A DNA stretch of 64,000 nucleotides from Streptococcus urinalis 2285-97 (GCF_000188055.2 NZ_AEUZ02000001.1:758001-822000), one strand, 5' to 3'. Shown: positions 1 to 7,247, counted from the stretch's first letter. The notes: a model not told the origin generated them from the sequence alone. Numbers and translations: made by a program.

Positions 1-16
1 AATGAAAGGAGAGTAA

Positions 17-310
17 ATGGATTTATTGAAAGTAGGTGGCATGACCTATAACGTTGTTATTCAGGAGCATTTCAAAGCTTATGATGATGATAGAAATCTC
101 TGGGGGTATTGTGATTACGAACAACAAATCATATATATTCGTGAGTCATTATCAGAGCAAAAGAAAAAGCAAGTGCTAGTCCACGAACTAACACATGCTA
201 TTCTACATGAAGTTGGCTACAAAGAACAAGATGAAGAACTTGTTAGTCGTTTTTCAATCGGTCTACATCAGGTTCTTAAAGATAATCCAACGCTTACTTT
301 TCAGTCCTAA
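17..310 (+). CDS. ImmA/IrrE-like phage zinc metallopeptidase, 97 aa
   Basis: Short protein with the motif VHELTHAILHE (about residues 54-64), an HExxH zinc-binding site like that of ImmA/IrrE peptidases. In phages and ICEs this family usually cleaves or modulates a CI-type repressor; that role here is inference, because no repressor is in the window. At 97 aa it is shorter than full ImmA proteins and may be a minimal phage version. The start follows AAAGGAGAG at good spacing. Its last 17 bases overlap the 3' end of a convergent reverse gene. Confidence 0.75.
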   Translation: MDLLKVGGMTYNVVIQEHFKAYDDDRNLWGYCDYEQQIIYIRESLSEQKKKQVLVHELTHAILHEVGYKEQDEELVSRFSIGLHQVLKDNPTLTFQS

Positions 311-464
311 CACCTTTGAACTTTCCACCAGTAGTTTTCGTGTCCATAAACTTGCCAGTAGATGTGTCACGCTTGGTATAAAGTCCAGTTTTAGGGTTAT
401 GAGACTGAGAGCGACCTTTGACGGCTCCGATACGACCGCCGCCTTTAGGGCCATTTTTCGCCAT
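294..464 (-). CDS. Small basic Gly/Lys-rich protein, 56 aa
   Basis: Reads MAKNGPKGGGRIGAVKGR at the N-terminus and ends with a Gly/Lys-rich tail. A strong ribosome site (GGAAAGGAGGA) precedes ATG at 464. Similar small basic proteins are common near streptococcal phage lysogeny modules, but the function is unknown to me; the high charge suggests nucleic-acid binding, which is inference. It runs against the neighbouring genes, behind its own extended -10 element at 496-504. Confidence 0.7.
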   Translation of the reverse strand: MAKNGPKGGGRIGAVKGRSQSHNPKTGLYTKRDTSTGKFMDTKTTGGKFKGVRTEK

Positions 465-495
465 GACTTATCCTCCTTTCCACTAGGATAAGTTG

Positions 496-504
496 ATTAT
501 AACA
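496..504 (-). promoter_or_regulatory. Extended -10 promoter for the 56-aa reverse gene
   Basis: The minus strand reads TGTTATAAT, a perfect TGnTATAAT extended -10, 32 bp upstream of ATG 464. No good -35 is seen at 17 bp, as is usual for extended -10 promoters. Confidence 0.5.
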
Positions 505-521
505 TTTTTAGGAGGTACAAA

Positions 522-680
522 ATGAATTGGAAAAAACTAATGTTTGGCGATCTAGAACACACGTTTACTAGTCGTGATGGTAAGGAAAAAACAAGTATTG
601 AATTTGAAGGCGGCGTATTGCCAGCACTGTTAGTGTTAGGCGGTATCGCTTGGCTGATTGCTTGGTTTATTACAAAATAA
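522..680 (+). CDS. Small membrane protein, 52 aa
   Basis: ATG follows TTTAGGAGGTACAAA, a strong ribosome site. The first 30 residues are polar (MNWKKLMFGD start). Residues about 32-50 form one hydrophobic helix (GVLPALLVLGGIAWLIAW), so the protein should sit in the membrane with its N-terminus in the cytoplasm. Family and function not recognised. It diverges from the 56-aa reverse gene. Confidence 0.65.
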   Translation: MNWKKLMFGDLEHTFTSRDGKEKTSIEFEGGVLPALLVLGGIAWLIAWFITK

Positions 681-711
681 AAAGCCCGTTAGGGCGGAAA
701 GGAGGGAGGAT

Positions 712-954
712 ATGACAGTTGTTGATAAAATTTTTCGTGGTGATAAATGGTTTATACCTAAACCTAAAATTAGCTATACAAAACCTATGAATATTATAGT
801 TTTTAGTAAACAAGAAAGATTTGATTTGTTTTTATTTGAAGCTCATAACTTTGATGAGGTATTTAAACAATTTGAAGAAGAGAAATTCAAGCCTTATAAA
901 TACACAGCTTGGGCATCAATAGACGAAACAATAATAAAGCTATTTAATTTTTAA
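712..954 (+). CDS. Hypothetical phage protein, 80 aa
   Basis: The start at ATG 712 follows GGAAAGGAGGGAGGAT. An earlier in-frame start at 658 lies inside the preceding gene and lacks a ribosome site. The product begins MTVVDKIFRGDKWFIPKPK and is rich in Phe and Lys, with no membrane segment or motif I recognise. Its last 15 bases overlap the 3' end of the convergent reverse gene. Confidence 0.6.
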   Translation: MTVVDKIFRGDKWFIPKPKISYTKPMNIIVFSKQERFDLFLFEAHNFDEVFKQFEEEKFKPYKYTAWASIDETIIKLFNF

Positions 955-1506
955 ATAATCAATTAATTTATAAATTTTATTTATTTGATTTCTGAAATTA
1001 TCTTGTTTCCAAAATGTATTTTCTTCTCTAACTCGCCCATTGATTTCTCTGTAACAGTTAGTTGTTACGTGTGGTGAGGGATTGAATGGAAAAACATAGA
1101 ACTTTTTAGAAGTTTGCACCTCTAAAAAATAATTTGACTTTACAGTATTAGGGAATCTAAACACAAAATTATTAGCGTAAGTCGAATATGGGGGAATGAT
1201 AAAAGGTACATAGCCATATTTGAAATTTGATGACTTTACCTCGTGACTTTTTAATAATTCTCCATAATTTGATGCTTCGAATTGAAGTTTTTTCTCAGTG
1301 ATAGTTAACCCTTCAATTGTAATTGGGCTGGAAGATTCATTAATAAATGTGATTTTAACAATCATTTCCAATTCTTCAAGATTGAATTCCGCTTTCTGAT
1401 TTGAAACTCCGAGTCTGAATGTAGATTTATATAATGGAACAATAAATGAAAAAAACGAAATCAAAATCGATATTAAAGATATTACTAACGCCAACAATCG
1501 CTTCAC
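940..1506 (-). CDS. Membrane-anchored protein of unknown function, 188 aa
   Basis: Residues about 3-26 form an N-terminal hydrophobic anchor (LLALVISLISILISFFSFIV), followed by a mainly beta-type domain predicted to lie outside the membrane. The gene runs opposite to the early operon and is divergent from the XRE gene at 1552, with its own extended -10 at 1525-1533. A membrane-anchored reverse-strand gene beside a Cro-like gene is a typical place for lysogenic conversion or superinfection-exclusion genes. That is inference from position, as no family was recognised. Confidence 0.7.
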   Translation of the reverse strand: MKRLLALVISLISILISFFSFIVPLYKSTFRLGVSNQKAEFNLEELEMIVKITFINESSSPITIEGLTITEKKLQFEASNYGELLKSHEVKSSNFKYGYVPFIIPPYSTYANNFVFRFPNTVKSNYFLEVQTSKKFYVFPFNPSPHVTTNCYREINGRVREENTFWKQDNFRNQINKIYKLIDYLKIK

Positions 1507-1524
1507 CTCGACATTTTTATTTCA

Positions 1525-1533
1525 ATTATACCA
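1525..1533 (-). promoter_or_regulatory. Extended -10 promoter for the 188-aa reverse gene
   Basis: The minus strand reads TGGTATAAT, a perfect extended -10, 19 bp upstream of ATG 1506. It lies between the reverse gene and the ribosome site of the XRE gene at 1552. Confidence 0.5.
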
Positions 1534-1551
1534 CAGAAAGGAGGTGGGGGA

Positions 1552-1767
1552 ATGCAACAAATTTCGCTAAGAGCACTACGAGTAAATTATAATTTATCAG
1601 CTAAAGAAGTTGCCAAAACTTTAGAAATTCATTATCAAACTTTGTTGAAATATGAAAATGATAGCAGTAAAATTCCTCATGATTTGTTAAAAAAATTAGC
1701 TGATTTTTATAACGTTGATACGAATTATATTTTTTTAGGCAAAAAATACGAATTAATTCAAAACTAA
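1552..1767 (+). CDS. XRE/Cro-family HTH regulator, 71 aa
   Basis: Helix-turn-helix of the XRE/Cro type spans most of the protein: LRVNYNLSAKEVAKTLEIHY forms the first helices and DLLKKLADFYNVD the last. The length matches phage Cro-like proteins. Ribosome site GAAAGGAGGTGGGGGA precedes ATG. As the first regulator before the early operon it probably binds operators near its own promoter, but no clear operator pair is visible. Confidence 0.8.
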   Translation: MQQISLRALRVNYNLSAKEVAKTLEIHYQTLLKYENDSSKIPHDLLKKLADFYNVDTNYIFLGKKYELIQN

Positions 1768-1788
1768 CACAACACTAGAAAGGACAAT

Positions 1789-2700
1789 ATGAATGAAGTA
1801 ACTTTATCAAACAACTTGCAACAAATTGAATTAGAGATCAACCACCATAAAAACATCGCTGGTCAGTCCATTTGGGAAATTGGTCGCAGGTTGAAACATG
1901 TTAAAGAGAACGACTTAGCGCATGGGCAATTTATGGAATGGCTTGGAAAACTCGGAATAAATCAACCCGAAGCTAATCGCATGATGAAAGTGGCGAATGA
2001 ACTTCCAAATTCTTCAACGTTGAGTAATTTAGGTAGCACAGCCCTCTATCTCATCGCCACTCTTCCAGACGAAGCTAAGCAAGAACAGATTGAACGGATT
2101 GAAAGTGGCGATAACCCAACTGTCAGAGAGTTGCAAGAAATCAAGCGAGAGAACAACCGACTAAAAGCTGAAAATGCCCGTTTGGAGCAACAAAAAGAGA
2201 ATTTAGCAGAGCAAACCTTGAGTGCTAAAATCGTTGAAAAAGAAGTTATCAAAGAAGTTATTCCTGATGATTATGAATCAACGAAGTCACTTAATTCAGA
2301 CTTACTGAAAAAGAATAAACAACTTTCCAAAACGCTTGAAGAAACTGAATGGGAACTCGATAGCAAAAAACTGGAATTAGCGACAATAAAATTGGAGTCA
2401 CAACGAGCTATTGAAGTAACAGACCAAATTCGTCATCTCGAGGGCAAAAAAGAAAAACTTGAGAACCTTGTCACTTCAATAAGTGAGCTATCTTCAATTA
2501 TCAGTGATGTGCAAAACTTCTTTGATACGAAAATGGCACCGCTTCGTTTTAAGCCGATTATCAACAATGTTAATGCGCATTATTCAGTTACAGAAGTGAC
2601 CAAGATGGTTAACACAGTCCAGTCTTGGTGTGATGAAATGTACAAAATCATTCCATCCGGGAATAGAAAAATTATAGAAGAGGTAATAATCAATGAGTAA
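1789..2700 (+). CDS. DUF3102 phage protein with coiled coil, 303 aa
   Basis: The N-terminal third (IAGQSIWEIGRRLKHVKEND, then MEWLGKLGINQPEANRMMKV) matches the DUF3102 family of phage and ICE proteins. From about residue 110 to 230 it is a long charged coiled coil (heptad-like runs of Glu, Lys, Leu). The function is not established; DUF3102 proteins sit in early operons and are suspected DNA-binding or replication accessories. It overlaps the next gene by 8 bp, so translation is likely coupled. Confidence 0.75.
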   Translation: MNEVTLSNNLQQIELEINHHKNIAGQSIWEIGRRLKHVKENDLAHGQFMEWLGKLGINQPEANRMMKVANELPNSSTLSNLGSTALYLIATLPDEAKQEQIERIESGDNPTVRELQEIKRENNRLKAENARLEQQKENLAEQTLSAKIVEKEVIKEVIPDDYESTKSLNSDLLKKNKQLSKTLEETEWELDSKKLELATIKLESQRAIEVTDQIRHLEGKKEKLENLVTSISELSSIISDVQNFFDTKMAPLRFKPIINNVNAHYSVTEVTKMVNTVQSWCDEMYKIIPSGNRKIIEEVIINE

Positions 2701-3202
2701 AGAATTATCAAAAATGAACGAAAAAGACGCTCTTGAAGTCGTCAAAGGAATGACGCTTGAAGATATGATGATTGAGGTTTTATCTTCTCAAAAGCAAGTA
2801 AAAGCTTCCCAAGAAGCCATTAAAAAAGATGTTGAAGAAGTTCGGTCTTTAGCAATTGAAATTGATAAAAAAGTCCACATCGACGATGTAGAAGCTAGTG
2901 AAATCAAAAGTATTATCAGCAAACAAGCTTATGGTTTTGCTAAAGAATATTTTGAGGCATCAGGTAAAATCGCTAGTCAAAACCTATTTGCATCTAAAAA
3001 AGGTCAGTTCATCCGTTTGCAACATTCACATTTGAAACATCACTTCAACGTTACGAAATATACGCATATTAAGCATACTGATGCAGAAAAAGCGTTCTCT
3101 TATTTAAAATCACTAACATTTGACAGTTTCTCATTGTTTGAAATTCGTGAAACACCAAAACAAAAAGAAATTATCGCTTTAGAAAAAGGCGATGTAGCTT
3201 AG
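2693..3202 (+). CDS. ORF6C-domain phage protein, 169 aa
   Basis: The C-terminal half (about residues 60-165, HIDDVEASEIKSIISKQAYG onward) matches the ORF6C domain, often fused to antirepressor or ORF6N domains in phages. The N-terminal half here is short and helical, with no ORF6N domain, so this is a stand-alone ORF6C protein. ATG overlaps the end of the DUF3102 gene. Probable role in early phage regulation, by family context only. Confidence 0.75.
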   Translation: MSKELSKMNEKDALEVVKGMTLEDMMIEVLSSQKQVKASQEAIKKDVEEVRSLAIEIDKKVHIDDVEASEIKSIISKQAYGFAKEYFEASGKIASQNLFASKKGQFIRLQHSHLKHHFNVTKYTHIKHTDAEKAFSYLKSLTFDSFSLFEIRETPKQKEIIALEKGDVA

Positions 3203-3213
3203 AAAGGAATCAC

Positions 3214-3387
3214 ATGGAACTAACAATCGCACAAAGTCTGACTGTAATAGCAATATTATTCCCTTTGCTGATTATGCTACTTAAGTCAGACAACACTTAC
3301 ACAATTGAGGTAGTGGAAGAAGAAGAAGAAATTGAACGTAATCCATACTATGGAGCGTATATGCAAAATCAAAGTGTATATCACTAA
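3214..3387 (+). CDS. Small membrane protein with acidic tail, 57 aa
   Basis: ATG follows AGAAAGGAATCAC. Residues 4-24 form one hydrophobic helix (IAQSLTVIAILFPLLIMLL). A strongly acidic stretch (VVEEEEEIE) and a Tyr-rich end follow. Function unknown. Confidence 0.6.
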   Translation: MELTIAQSLTVIAILFPLLIMLLKSDNTYTIEVVEEEEEIERNPYYGAYMQNQSVYH

Positions 3388-3397
3388 GGAGAATAAA

Positions 3398-3577
3398 ATG
3401 ACAAAACTTTTAAAAGAAATTAGAGATTTACTAAAAGAAATCCTAGATGAATTAAAAGAACCTATCGATTTAAAGATAGATTCCGATGAATTTGCTAAAC
3501 ATCTTAGAACTAATATTCCAAAGGATAAAGTAATAACAATTGATGAATTACCTAAAAGATATCCAGAAATTGATTAG
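3398..3577 (+). CDS. Small helical protein, 59 aa
   Basis: ATG at 3398 follows AAGGAGAATAAA. An earlier in-frame codon at 3332 lies in the previous gene. The N-terminal half is an amphipathic helix (LLKEIRDLLKEILDELKEP), the rest is charged. No family recognised. The 3' end overlaps the convergent reverse gene by 26 bp. Confidence 0.55.
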   Translation: MTKLLKEIRDLLKEILDELKEPIDLKIDSDEFAKHLRTNIPKDKVITIDELPKRYPEID

Positions 3578-4112
3578 AAATATTTTCAATAAACTTTATC
3601 TTAGGAGAAACAAGTAATTCTTTTCTAGGGTTATCTGTCATACTACCTTTCCAATATTTATTTGCCGCAAATGAAGTGAGAACTGGAGAAAATGCCTGAA
3701 GCCCAAAAACATCTCCGCCTGCCAGATAATTTGAGTCAAGTTCAATGACACTTGAATCTAAAGTATCAATTTTCCAAATAAAAAAAGGAATATTCCTAGC
3801 TTGAAAAGTAGGTAGCCATATTTTTAAATCTTCAATAGATTTTGTAGCAAATATAGACTGAAAACGAGATGGCAAATCCGGGAAATTTAATCTTCGTTCA
3901 TATTCATAAATTGTTTCATAGACTATCATGCCAGCATTTTGTGTATTTGAACGTTGTGGATACAAATAATTACCCCAACGAGATAACCCTTCTGGATAGA
4001 TATCAGTAATAATGTGTTTCATATCATCTCGAATAATTGATAAATCAGGATCTAATAGTTCATAAATCTGATTAATTTCAACAGTATCATGAGTGATGTG
4101 ATAAGCAATCAT
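3552..4112 (-). CDS. Reverse-strand accessory protein, 186 aa, function unknown
   Basis: The start at ATG 4112 (MIAYHITHDT) is supported by AAGAAGGTGATTAT upstream. A start 42 bp earlier would overlap the promoter. Conserved-looking pieces are AYHITHD at the N-terminus, RFQSIFATKSIEDLKIW in the middle and a late YWKGSMTDNPRKELLVSP. This pattern reminds me of small ADP-ribosyltransferase-like or DUF2441-like proteins, but I cannot confirm a family. The gene runs against the early operon with its own promoter and an upstream terminator, the layout of a moron (an independently expressed passenger gene). Confidence 0.7.
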   Translation of the reverse strand: MIAYHITHDTVEINQIYELLDPDLSIIRDDMKHIITDIYPEGLSRWGNYLYPQRSNTQNAGMIVYETIYEYERRLNFPDLPSRFQSIFATKSIEDLKIWLPTFQARNIPFFIWKIDTLDSSVIELDSNYLAGGDVFGLQAFSPVLTSFAANKYWKGSMTDNPRKELLVSPKIKFIENISNQFLDIF

Positions 4113-4134
4113 ATAATCACCTTCTTTCGAGATG

Positions 4135-4143
4135 ATTATACCA
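4135..4143 (-). promoter_or_regulatory. Extended -10 promoter for the 186-aa reverse gene
   Basis: Minus strand TGGTATAAT, 23 bp upstream of ATG 4112, directly downstream of a minus-strand terminator. Confidence 0.5.
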
Positions 4144-4170
4144 AAAAAAGCCACTGCGGGAACAGTGACT
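4143..4170 (-). terminator. Minus-strand Rho-independent terminator
   Basis: On the minus strand, stem CACTG/CAGTG around a 6-nt loop is followed by GC and seven T. It would stop transcripts from the TGGTATAAT element at 4192-4200 before the promoter of the reverse gene. Confidence 0.45.
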
Positions 4171-4191
4171 TACCAAAATTAAATTACTTAA

Positions 4192-4200
4192 ATTATACCA
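4192..4200 (-). promoter_or_regulatory. Second minus-strand extended -10 element
   Basis: Minus strand TGGTATAAT lies just 5' of the ribosome site of the gene at 4215. A transcript from it would meet the terminator at 4143-4170 after about 40 nt, giving at most a very short RNA. Confidence 0.3.
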
Positions 4201-4214
4201 TGAAAGGAGACGTC

Positions 4215-4445
4215 GTGCTAGCAAAATTAAAAAGTGGCATTGAAGTGCCTTATGAAGAGTTGTGGTTGAACGATAATGATCTAGCTGAATTTATCGGCAA
4301 GTCAGTTGACCAAACGCAAAGAATGCTAAGAAAAATGAGGAGAGACCGCAAGTATCGAAAATATGTCGATAAGGTCGGTGGCAGGTCAACCAAGGTTAAA
4401 AAATTTGAAGAATGGAGACAAACACAAAATGAAAAAATTATTTAA
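4215..4445 (+). CDS. Excisionase-like or HTH phage protein, 76 aa
   Basis: GTG at 4215 follows GAAAGGAGACGTC at proper spacing; the in-frame ATG at 4200 has no ribosome site. The sequence ELWLNDNDLAEFIGKSVDQT followed by a basic stretch (RMLRKMRRDRKYRKYV) fits a small winged-helix or excisionase-type DNA-binding protein. It overlaps the next gene by 17 bp. The exact role is inference. Confidence 0.6.
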   Translation: MLAKLKSGIEVPYEELWLNDNDLAEFIGKSVDQTQRMLRKMRRDRKYRKYVDKVGGRSTKVKKFEEWRQTQNEKII

Positions 4446-4602
4446 TTGGATATTTGCAAAACCAAAAGAAGAGCCAGAAGTTATTACATATCGAATTGTA
4501 AAGCCTGAAAATTATGAATTTAAATTTGAACAAGAAAACTCAAGACCTTATGAAGAATATCACAAATATATGGTCGGCGTAATGATGCGAGGTGCTAAAT
4601 GA
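4429..4602 (+). CDS. Hypothetical phage protein, 57 aa
   Basis: ATG 4429 follows AATGGAGACAAACACAAA, and the product starts MKKLFNWIFAKPKEEPEV. It is charged and rich in Tyr and Glu, with no recognised domain. It overlaps the next start by 4 bp, so it belongs to the same operon. Confidence 0.5.
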   Translation: MKKLFNWIFAKPKEEPEVITYRIVKPENYEFKFEQENSRPYEEYHKYMVGVMMRGAK

Positions 4603-5030
4603 ACAGGCTTAAGCAACTGCGTGAGGAAAAGCACTTAAACACATTCGAGTTAGTCGAAAGCATTCGACATATCGCACCAACTATGACAGCTAAAGATTGG
4701 ATAGATTACGAAAACAACGGACTTCCAAACAAGCGTAACGACGAGTTTTGGCAAAAGGTTGCTGATTATTTCGGTGTTGAATTAGGTTACTTATACGGTT
4801 ATACAAAAATTCCAAACGAAGATTACATTGTTGAATTGCAAGAAGTCTTGCATCATGAGTATGAGTTGAAGTTAGAAAATAAAAAACTTGAAAAGAATTT
4901 TAAAGAAGCGTTAGCTGAGAATGACGCAAAAGATAAGCGAATTGCTGAACTTGAAAATAGTCTTAATTGTGTAATTGATGAACTAAAAGGTCTGATCACT
5001 AGAAATGGAGCAAATGCAAATGAAAGATGA
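4599..5030 (+). CDS. XRE-like HTH protein with C-terminal coiled coil, 143 aa
   Basis: The N-terminal 70 residues (MNRLKQLREEKHLNTFELVE, then WQKVADYFGVELGYLYGYT) form an XRE-type helix-turn-helix. Residues about 80-130 are a coiled coil (ELKLENKKLEKNFKEAL). The coil suggests a dimer. Likely an early regulator; target unknown. Confidence 0.7.
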   Translation: MNRLKQLREEKHLNTFELVESIRHIAPTMTAKDWIDYENNGLPNKRNDEFWQKVADYFGVELGYLYGYTKIPNEDYIVELQEVLHHEYELKLENKKLEKNFKEALAENDAKDKRIAELENSLNCVIDELKGLITRNGANANER

Positions 5031-5163
5031 GTTAATTTTGGAATTAAAAAAATCTGTTAGAGCTATTGATGTATTGTTCAGAGAAAACAAAACAAAGGCG
5101 CTAACAGAATATGGACATGGTGTTTATGATATGGCTAAAAGGATTATAGTTACTTGGAAATAG
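5020..5163 (+). CDS. Small helical protein, 47 aa
   Basis: Of three in-frame ATG codons (5005, 5014, 5020) the third is best spaced from GGAG at 5007-5010. The product starts MKDELILELKKSVRAIDVLF. No domain recognised. It overlaps the end of the preceding gene. Confidence 0.5.
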   Translation: MKDELILELKKSVRAIDVLFRENKTKALTEYGHGVYDMAKRIIVTWK

Positions 5164-5201
5164 AGCTTTTATGCTTACAAGAGCAATTAGAAAGGATTTA
5201 A

Positions 5202-6002
5202 ATGTACATAGACGAAGTAGAAAACAATTTGTTTTATCAGTTTCCGCAATGGTTATTAGAAGAACCATACAACACTTTAAGTGATAAAGCAAAATTAGTA
5301 TATATGCTTTTATTCGATAGACGATCATTATCAGTACAAAATAAATGGTTTGATGAAAATGGAAAAGTATATATGTATTTCACAAACGAGCAATTCATGG
5401 AAATACTTAAATGCTCAAATAAAACAATAGTAAAAGCAAAAAAAGAATTGCACGATTTAAAATTATTGAATGAAGTTAGGCAAGGTATAAATAAGCCTAA
5501 TCGCTTGTATATCAATGGAAGTGTAGAAAGTACACGTCAAGAAGTGTATAAAGTACACAATGGAAGTGTAGAAAGTACACGTCAAGAAGTGTATAAAGTA
5601 CACACAATCAATACTAATAATATCAATACTAATATATCTAATTATGATGATAAAGAGAATAGATTTTTTGAACAACTAGAGAATCTTTGGGGAAAACAAT
5701 TCAATGGTTACGAAGTGCAAAAAATGAACTATTACTTATTAGAAGAAAAAATTTCTAATGATTTACTGAAAAAAGCTATTGAAGTGTCATTAGCTAATGG
5801 TGCTAGAAATATGAATTATATTTCAGCTGTATTAGATAACTGGATTGATAATAATATCACGACTATTGAACAAGTTGAATCAGACCAAAAACTTAGAAAG
5901 TCTAATAAAGAAAAAGGCTATTACCAAAAAGCAAAAGGTCAACGCTTCTCACAAGCTGAACTAGACGAACTTAAAAAACCCGATCCAAAATATGGTTTTT
6001 AG
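5202..6002 (+). CDS. Phage replication initiator, RepA_N and DnaD-like domains, 266 aa
   Basis: The N-terminal domain (about residues 1-100; FYQFPQWLLEEPYNTLSDKA and the winged-helix part EQFMEILKCSNKTIVKAKKE) matches the RepA_N initiators of plasmids and phages. Residues about 150-225 (FFEQLENLWGKQFNGYEVQK, then YISAVLDNWIDNN) match the DnaD/DnaB_2 domain. The linker contains a duplicated 15-residue segment, NGSVESTRQEVYKVH, encoded by iteron-like DNA. The following gene is a DnaC-like loader, so the pair should open the origin and load the host helicase. ATG follows AGAAAGGATTTAA. Confidence 0.85.
   Translation: MYIDEVENNLFYQFPQWLLEEPYNTLSDKAKLVYMLLFDRRSLSVQNKWFDENGKVYMYFTNEQFMEILKCSNKTIVKAKKELHDLKLLNEVRQGINKPNRLYINGSVESTRQEVYKVHNGSVESTRQEVYKVHTINTNNINTNISNYDDKENRFFEQLENLWGKQFNGYEVQKMNYYLLEEKISNDLLKKAIEVSLANGARNMNYISAVLDNWIDNNITTIEQVESDQKLRKSNKEKGYYQKAKGQRFSQAELDELKKPDPKYGF
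5514..5603 (+). repeat. Two 45-bp tandem repeats with four palindromic iteron-like sites
   Basis: Two perfect 45-bp copies (5514-5558 and 5559-5603). Each holds GTGTAGAAAGTACAC and GTGTATAAAGTACAC, giving four GTGTA-N5-TACAC sites at 5521, 5544, 5566 and 5589, spaced 22-23 bp (about two helical turns). The regular spacing inside an initiator gene fits a phage replication origin bound by the initiator itself. Confidence 0.7.
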
Positions 6003-6013
6003 GGGGTGATTAG

Positions 6014-6862
6014 TTGGTATTACAACAAATGATGAGAGCTATTGGTGATGGAACAAGAAAAGGCATGTTAGTAAGTGGCTATCTAGTAGATACTGGAAAA
6101 ATATGCGAAATACATAATACACCTATTTATTTACGAACTAGACCCAGAGGAACTGAAAGCGAGTTTTGTTGGGATTGTCAACAAAAAGCAATAGATAATA
6201 AAAAGAATGCGGTTGATATTGCTTATCAGAATCAAGCTATCTTAGCTGGAGGTTATGCAGTTTTTAAACGTGAAAGCATTTTATCAGCAGAAATCGCAAA
6301 AGCGAATTTTCAAAATTTCAAGGTTGAAAATGAAACAGATGAAAAAGCACTAAACTATGCTGAAAGGCTAGTCAGAGATTACTCAAAAGATATGGTAGGC
6401 AATGCAGTTATCAAGGGTAATGCTGGAGTTGGTAAAAGTCATCTAAGTATGTCAATAGCTAAACAATTGAATGAAACTTTTAAATCATATAACGAAAAGA
6501 AAAGTGTGCTATTCATATCAGTTTCTAGGCTAGTCCAGTTAGTCCAAGACTCATTTAATCAAAAAGATTCTAAATACACACAAGAGAGAATGACAAAGTT
6601 ACTGACTGAATGTGATTATCTTGTTTTAGATGATTTAGGAAAAGAGTCAACAACTGGCAATAATGTCAAGCCAGCTAGTGACTGGACATATAGATTCTTA
6701 TTCAACATCTTAGACAGTCGAGAAACAACCATTATCAATACAAATTTTTCCGTTAAGGAATTGCAGCGTATATATGATAAACCTTTCACCGATAGAATTT
6801 TAAAAGGTGCTAAAAATAATATCTTCTCATATCCCGAAAATGCAGAAAGTAAGAGGTACTAA
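6014..6862 (+). CDS. DnaC-like helicase loader ATPase, 282 aa
   Basis: Walker A GNAGVGKSH lies near residue 134 and Walker B YLVLDDLG near 205, as in DnaC/IstB-type AAA+ loaders. The N-terminus has a likely zinc site (CEIH near residue 31, CWDC near 53). A late arginine (FTDRIL) fits an arginine finger. TTG at 6014 follows AGGGGGTGATTAG. It sits 11 bp behind the initiator and should load the host replicative helicase at the phage origin. Confidence 0.85.
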   Translation: MVLQQMMRAIGDGTRKGMLVSGYLVDTGKICEIHNTPIYLRTRPRGTESEFCWDCQQKAIDNKKNAVDIAYQNQAILAGGYAVFKRESILSAEIAKANFQNFKVENETDEKALNYAERLVRDYSKDMVGNAVIKGNAGVGKSHLSMSIAKQLNETFKSYNEKKSVLFISVSRLVQLVQDSFNQKDSKYTQERMTKLLTECDYLVLDDLGKESTTGNNVKPASDWTYRFLFNILDSRETTIINTNFSVKELQRIYDKPFTDRILKGAKNNIFSYPENAESKRY

Positions 6863-7015
6863 GTGATTAATGAATTAATAAATACTTATGGAATTAACAA
6901 AGAACACGCTCAAAAGATTATGCAATTAGACGAGCATAGCAGAAAAGCTAAGCTAGCAGAATTAAGTGACTGGCTAAAAAGTCCAGTAATAAAATTTGAG
7001 GTCAAAAATGGATAG
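6863..7015 (+). CDS. Small phage protein, 50 aa
   Basis: GTG begins directly after the loader stop codon, with AAGAGG 7-12 bp upstream. It reads MINELINTYGINKEHAQKIM and ends KFEVKNG. Probably a helical protein of the replication operon. No family recognised. It overlaps the next start by 8 bp. Confidence 0.5.
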   Translation: MINELINTYGINKEHAQKIMQLDEHSRKAKLAELSDWLKSPVIKFEVKNG

Positions 7016-7247
7016 TAATAGAGAGAAAAACATCAGAGAAAGATCAAAAAAAGAAATTGAACTATTTGACATCTATCTTGATGAAACAACGTTACAACTT
7101 AGTAATAGGCTAGAACCTAATGAAATTTTAGAAGTAGCAAGTGCAGCTTTTTTAGGAGCGAGCTTAACAGATTTAAACAATACATTAGAGTTGCTTTATG
7201 ATGAATTACCAAAAGAAAGGGAAAAACAACATGTCATTACTATATGA
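7008..7247 (+). CDS. Hypothetical acidic helical protein, 79 aa
   Basis: ATG 7008 follows TTTGAGGTCAAAA. It reads MDSNREKNIRERSKKEIELF and is rich in Glu, Leu and Asp. No domain recognised. It overlaps the Gp157 gene start by 17 bp, which suggests coupled translation. Confidence 0.55.
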   Translation: MDSNREKNIRERSKKEIELFDIYLDETTLQLSNRLEPNEILEVASAAFLGASLTDLNNTLELLYDELPKEREKQHVITI

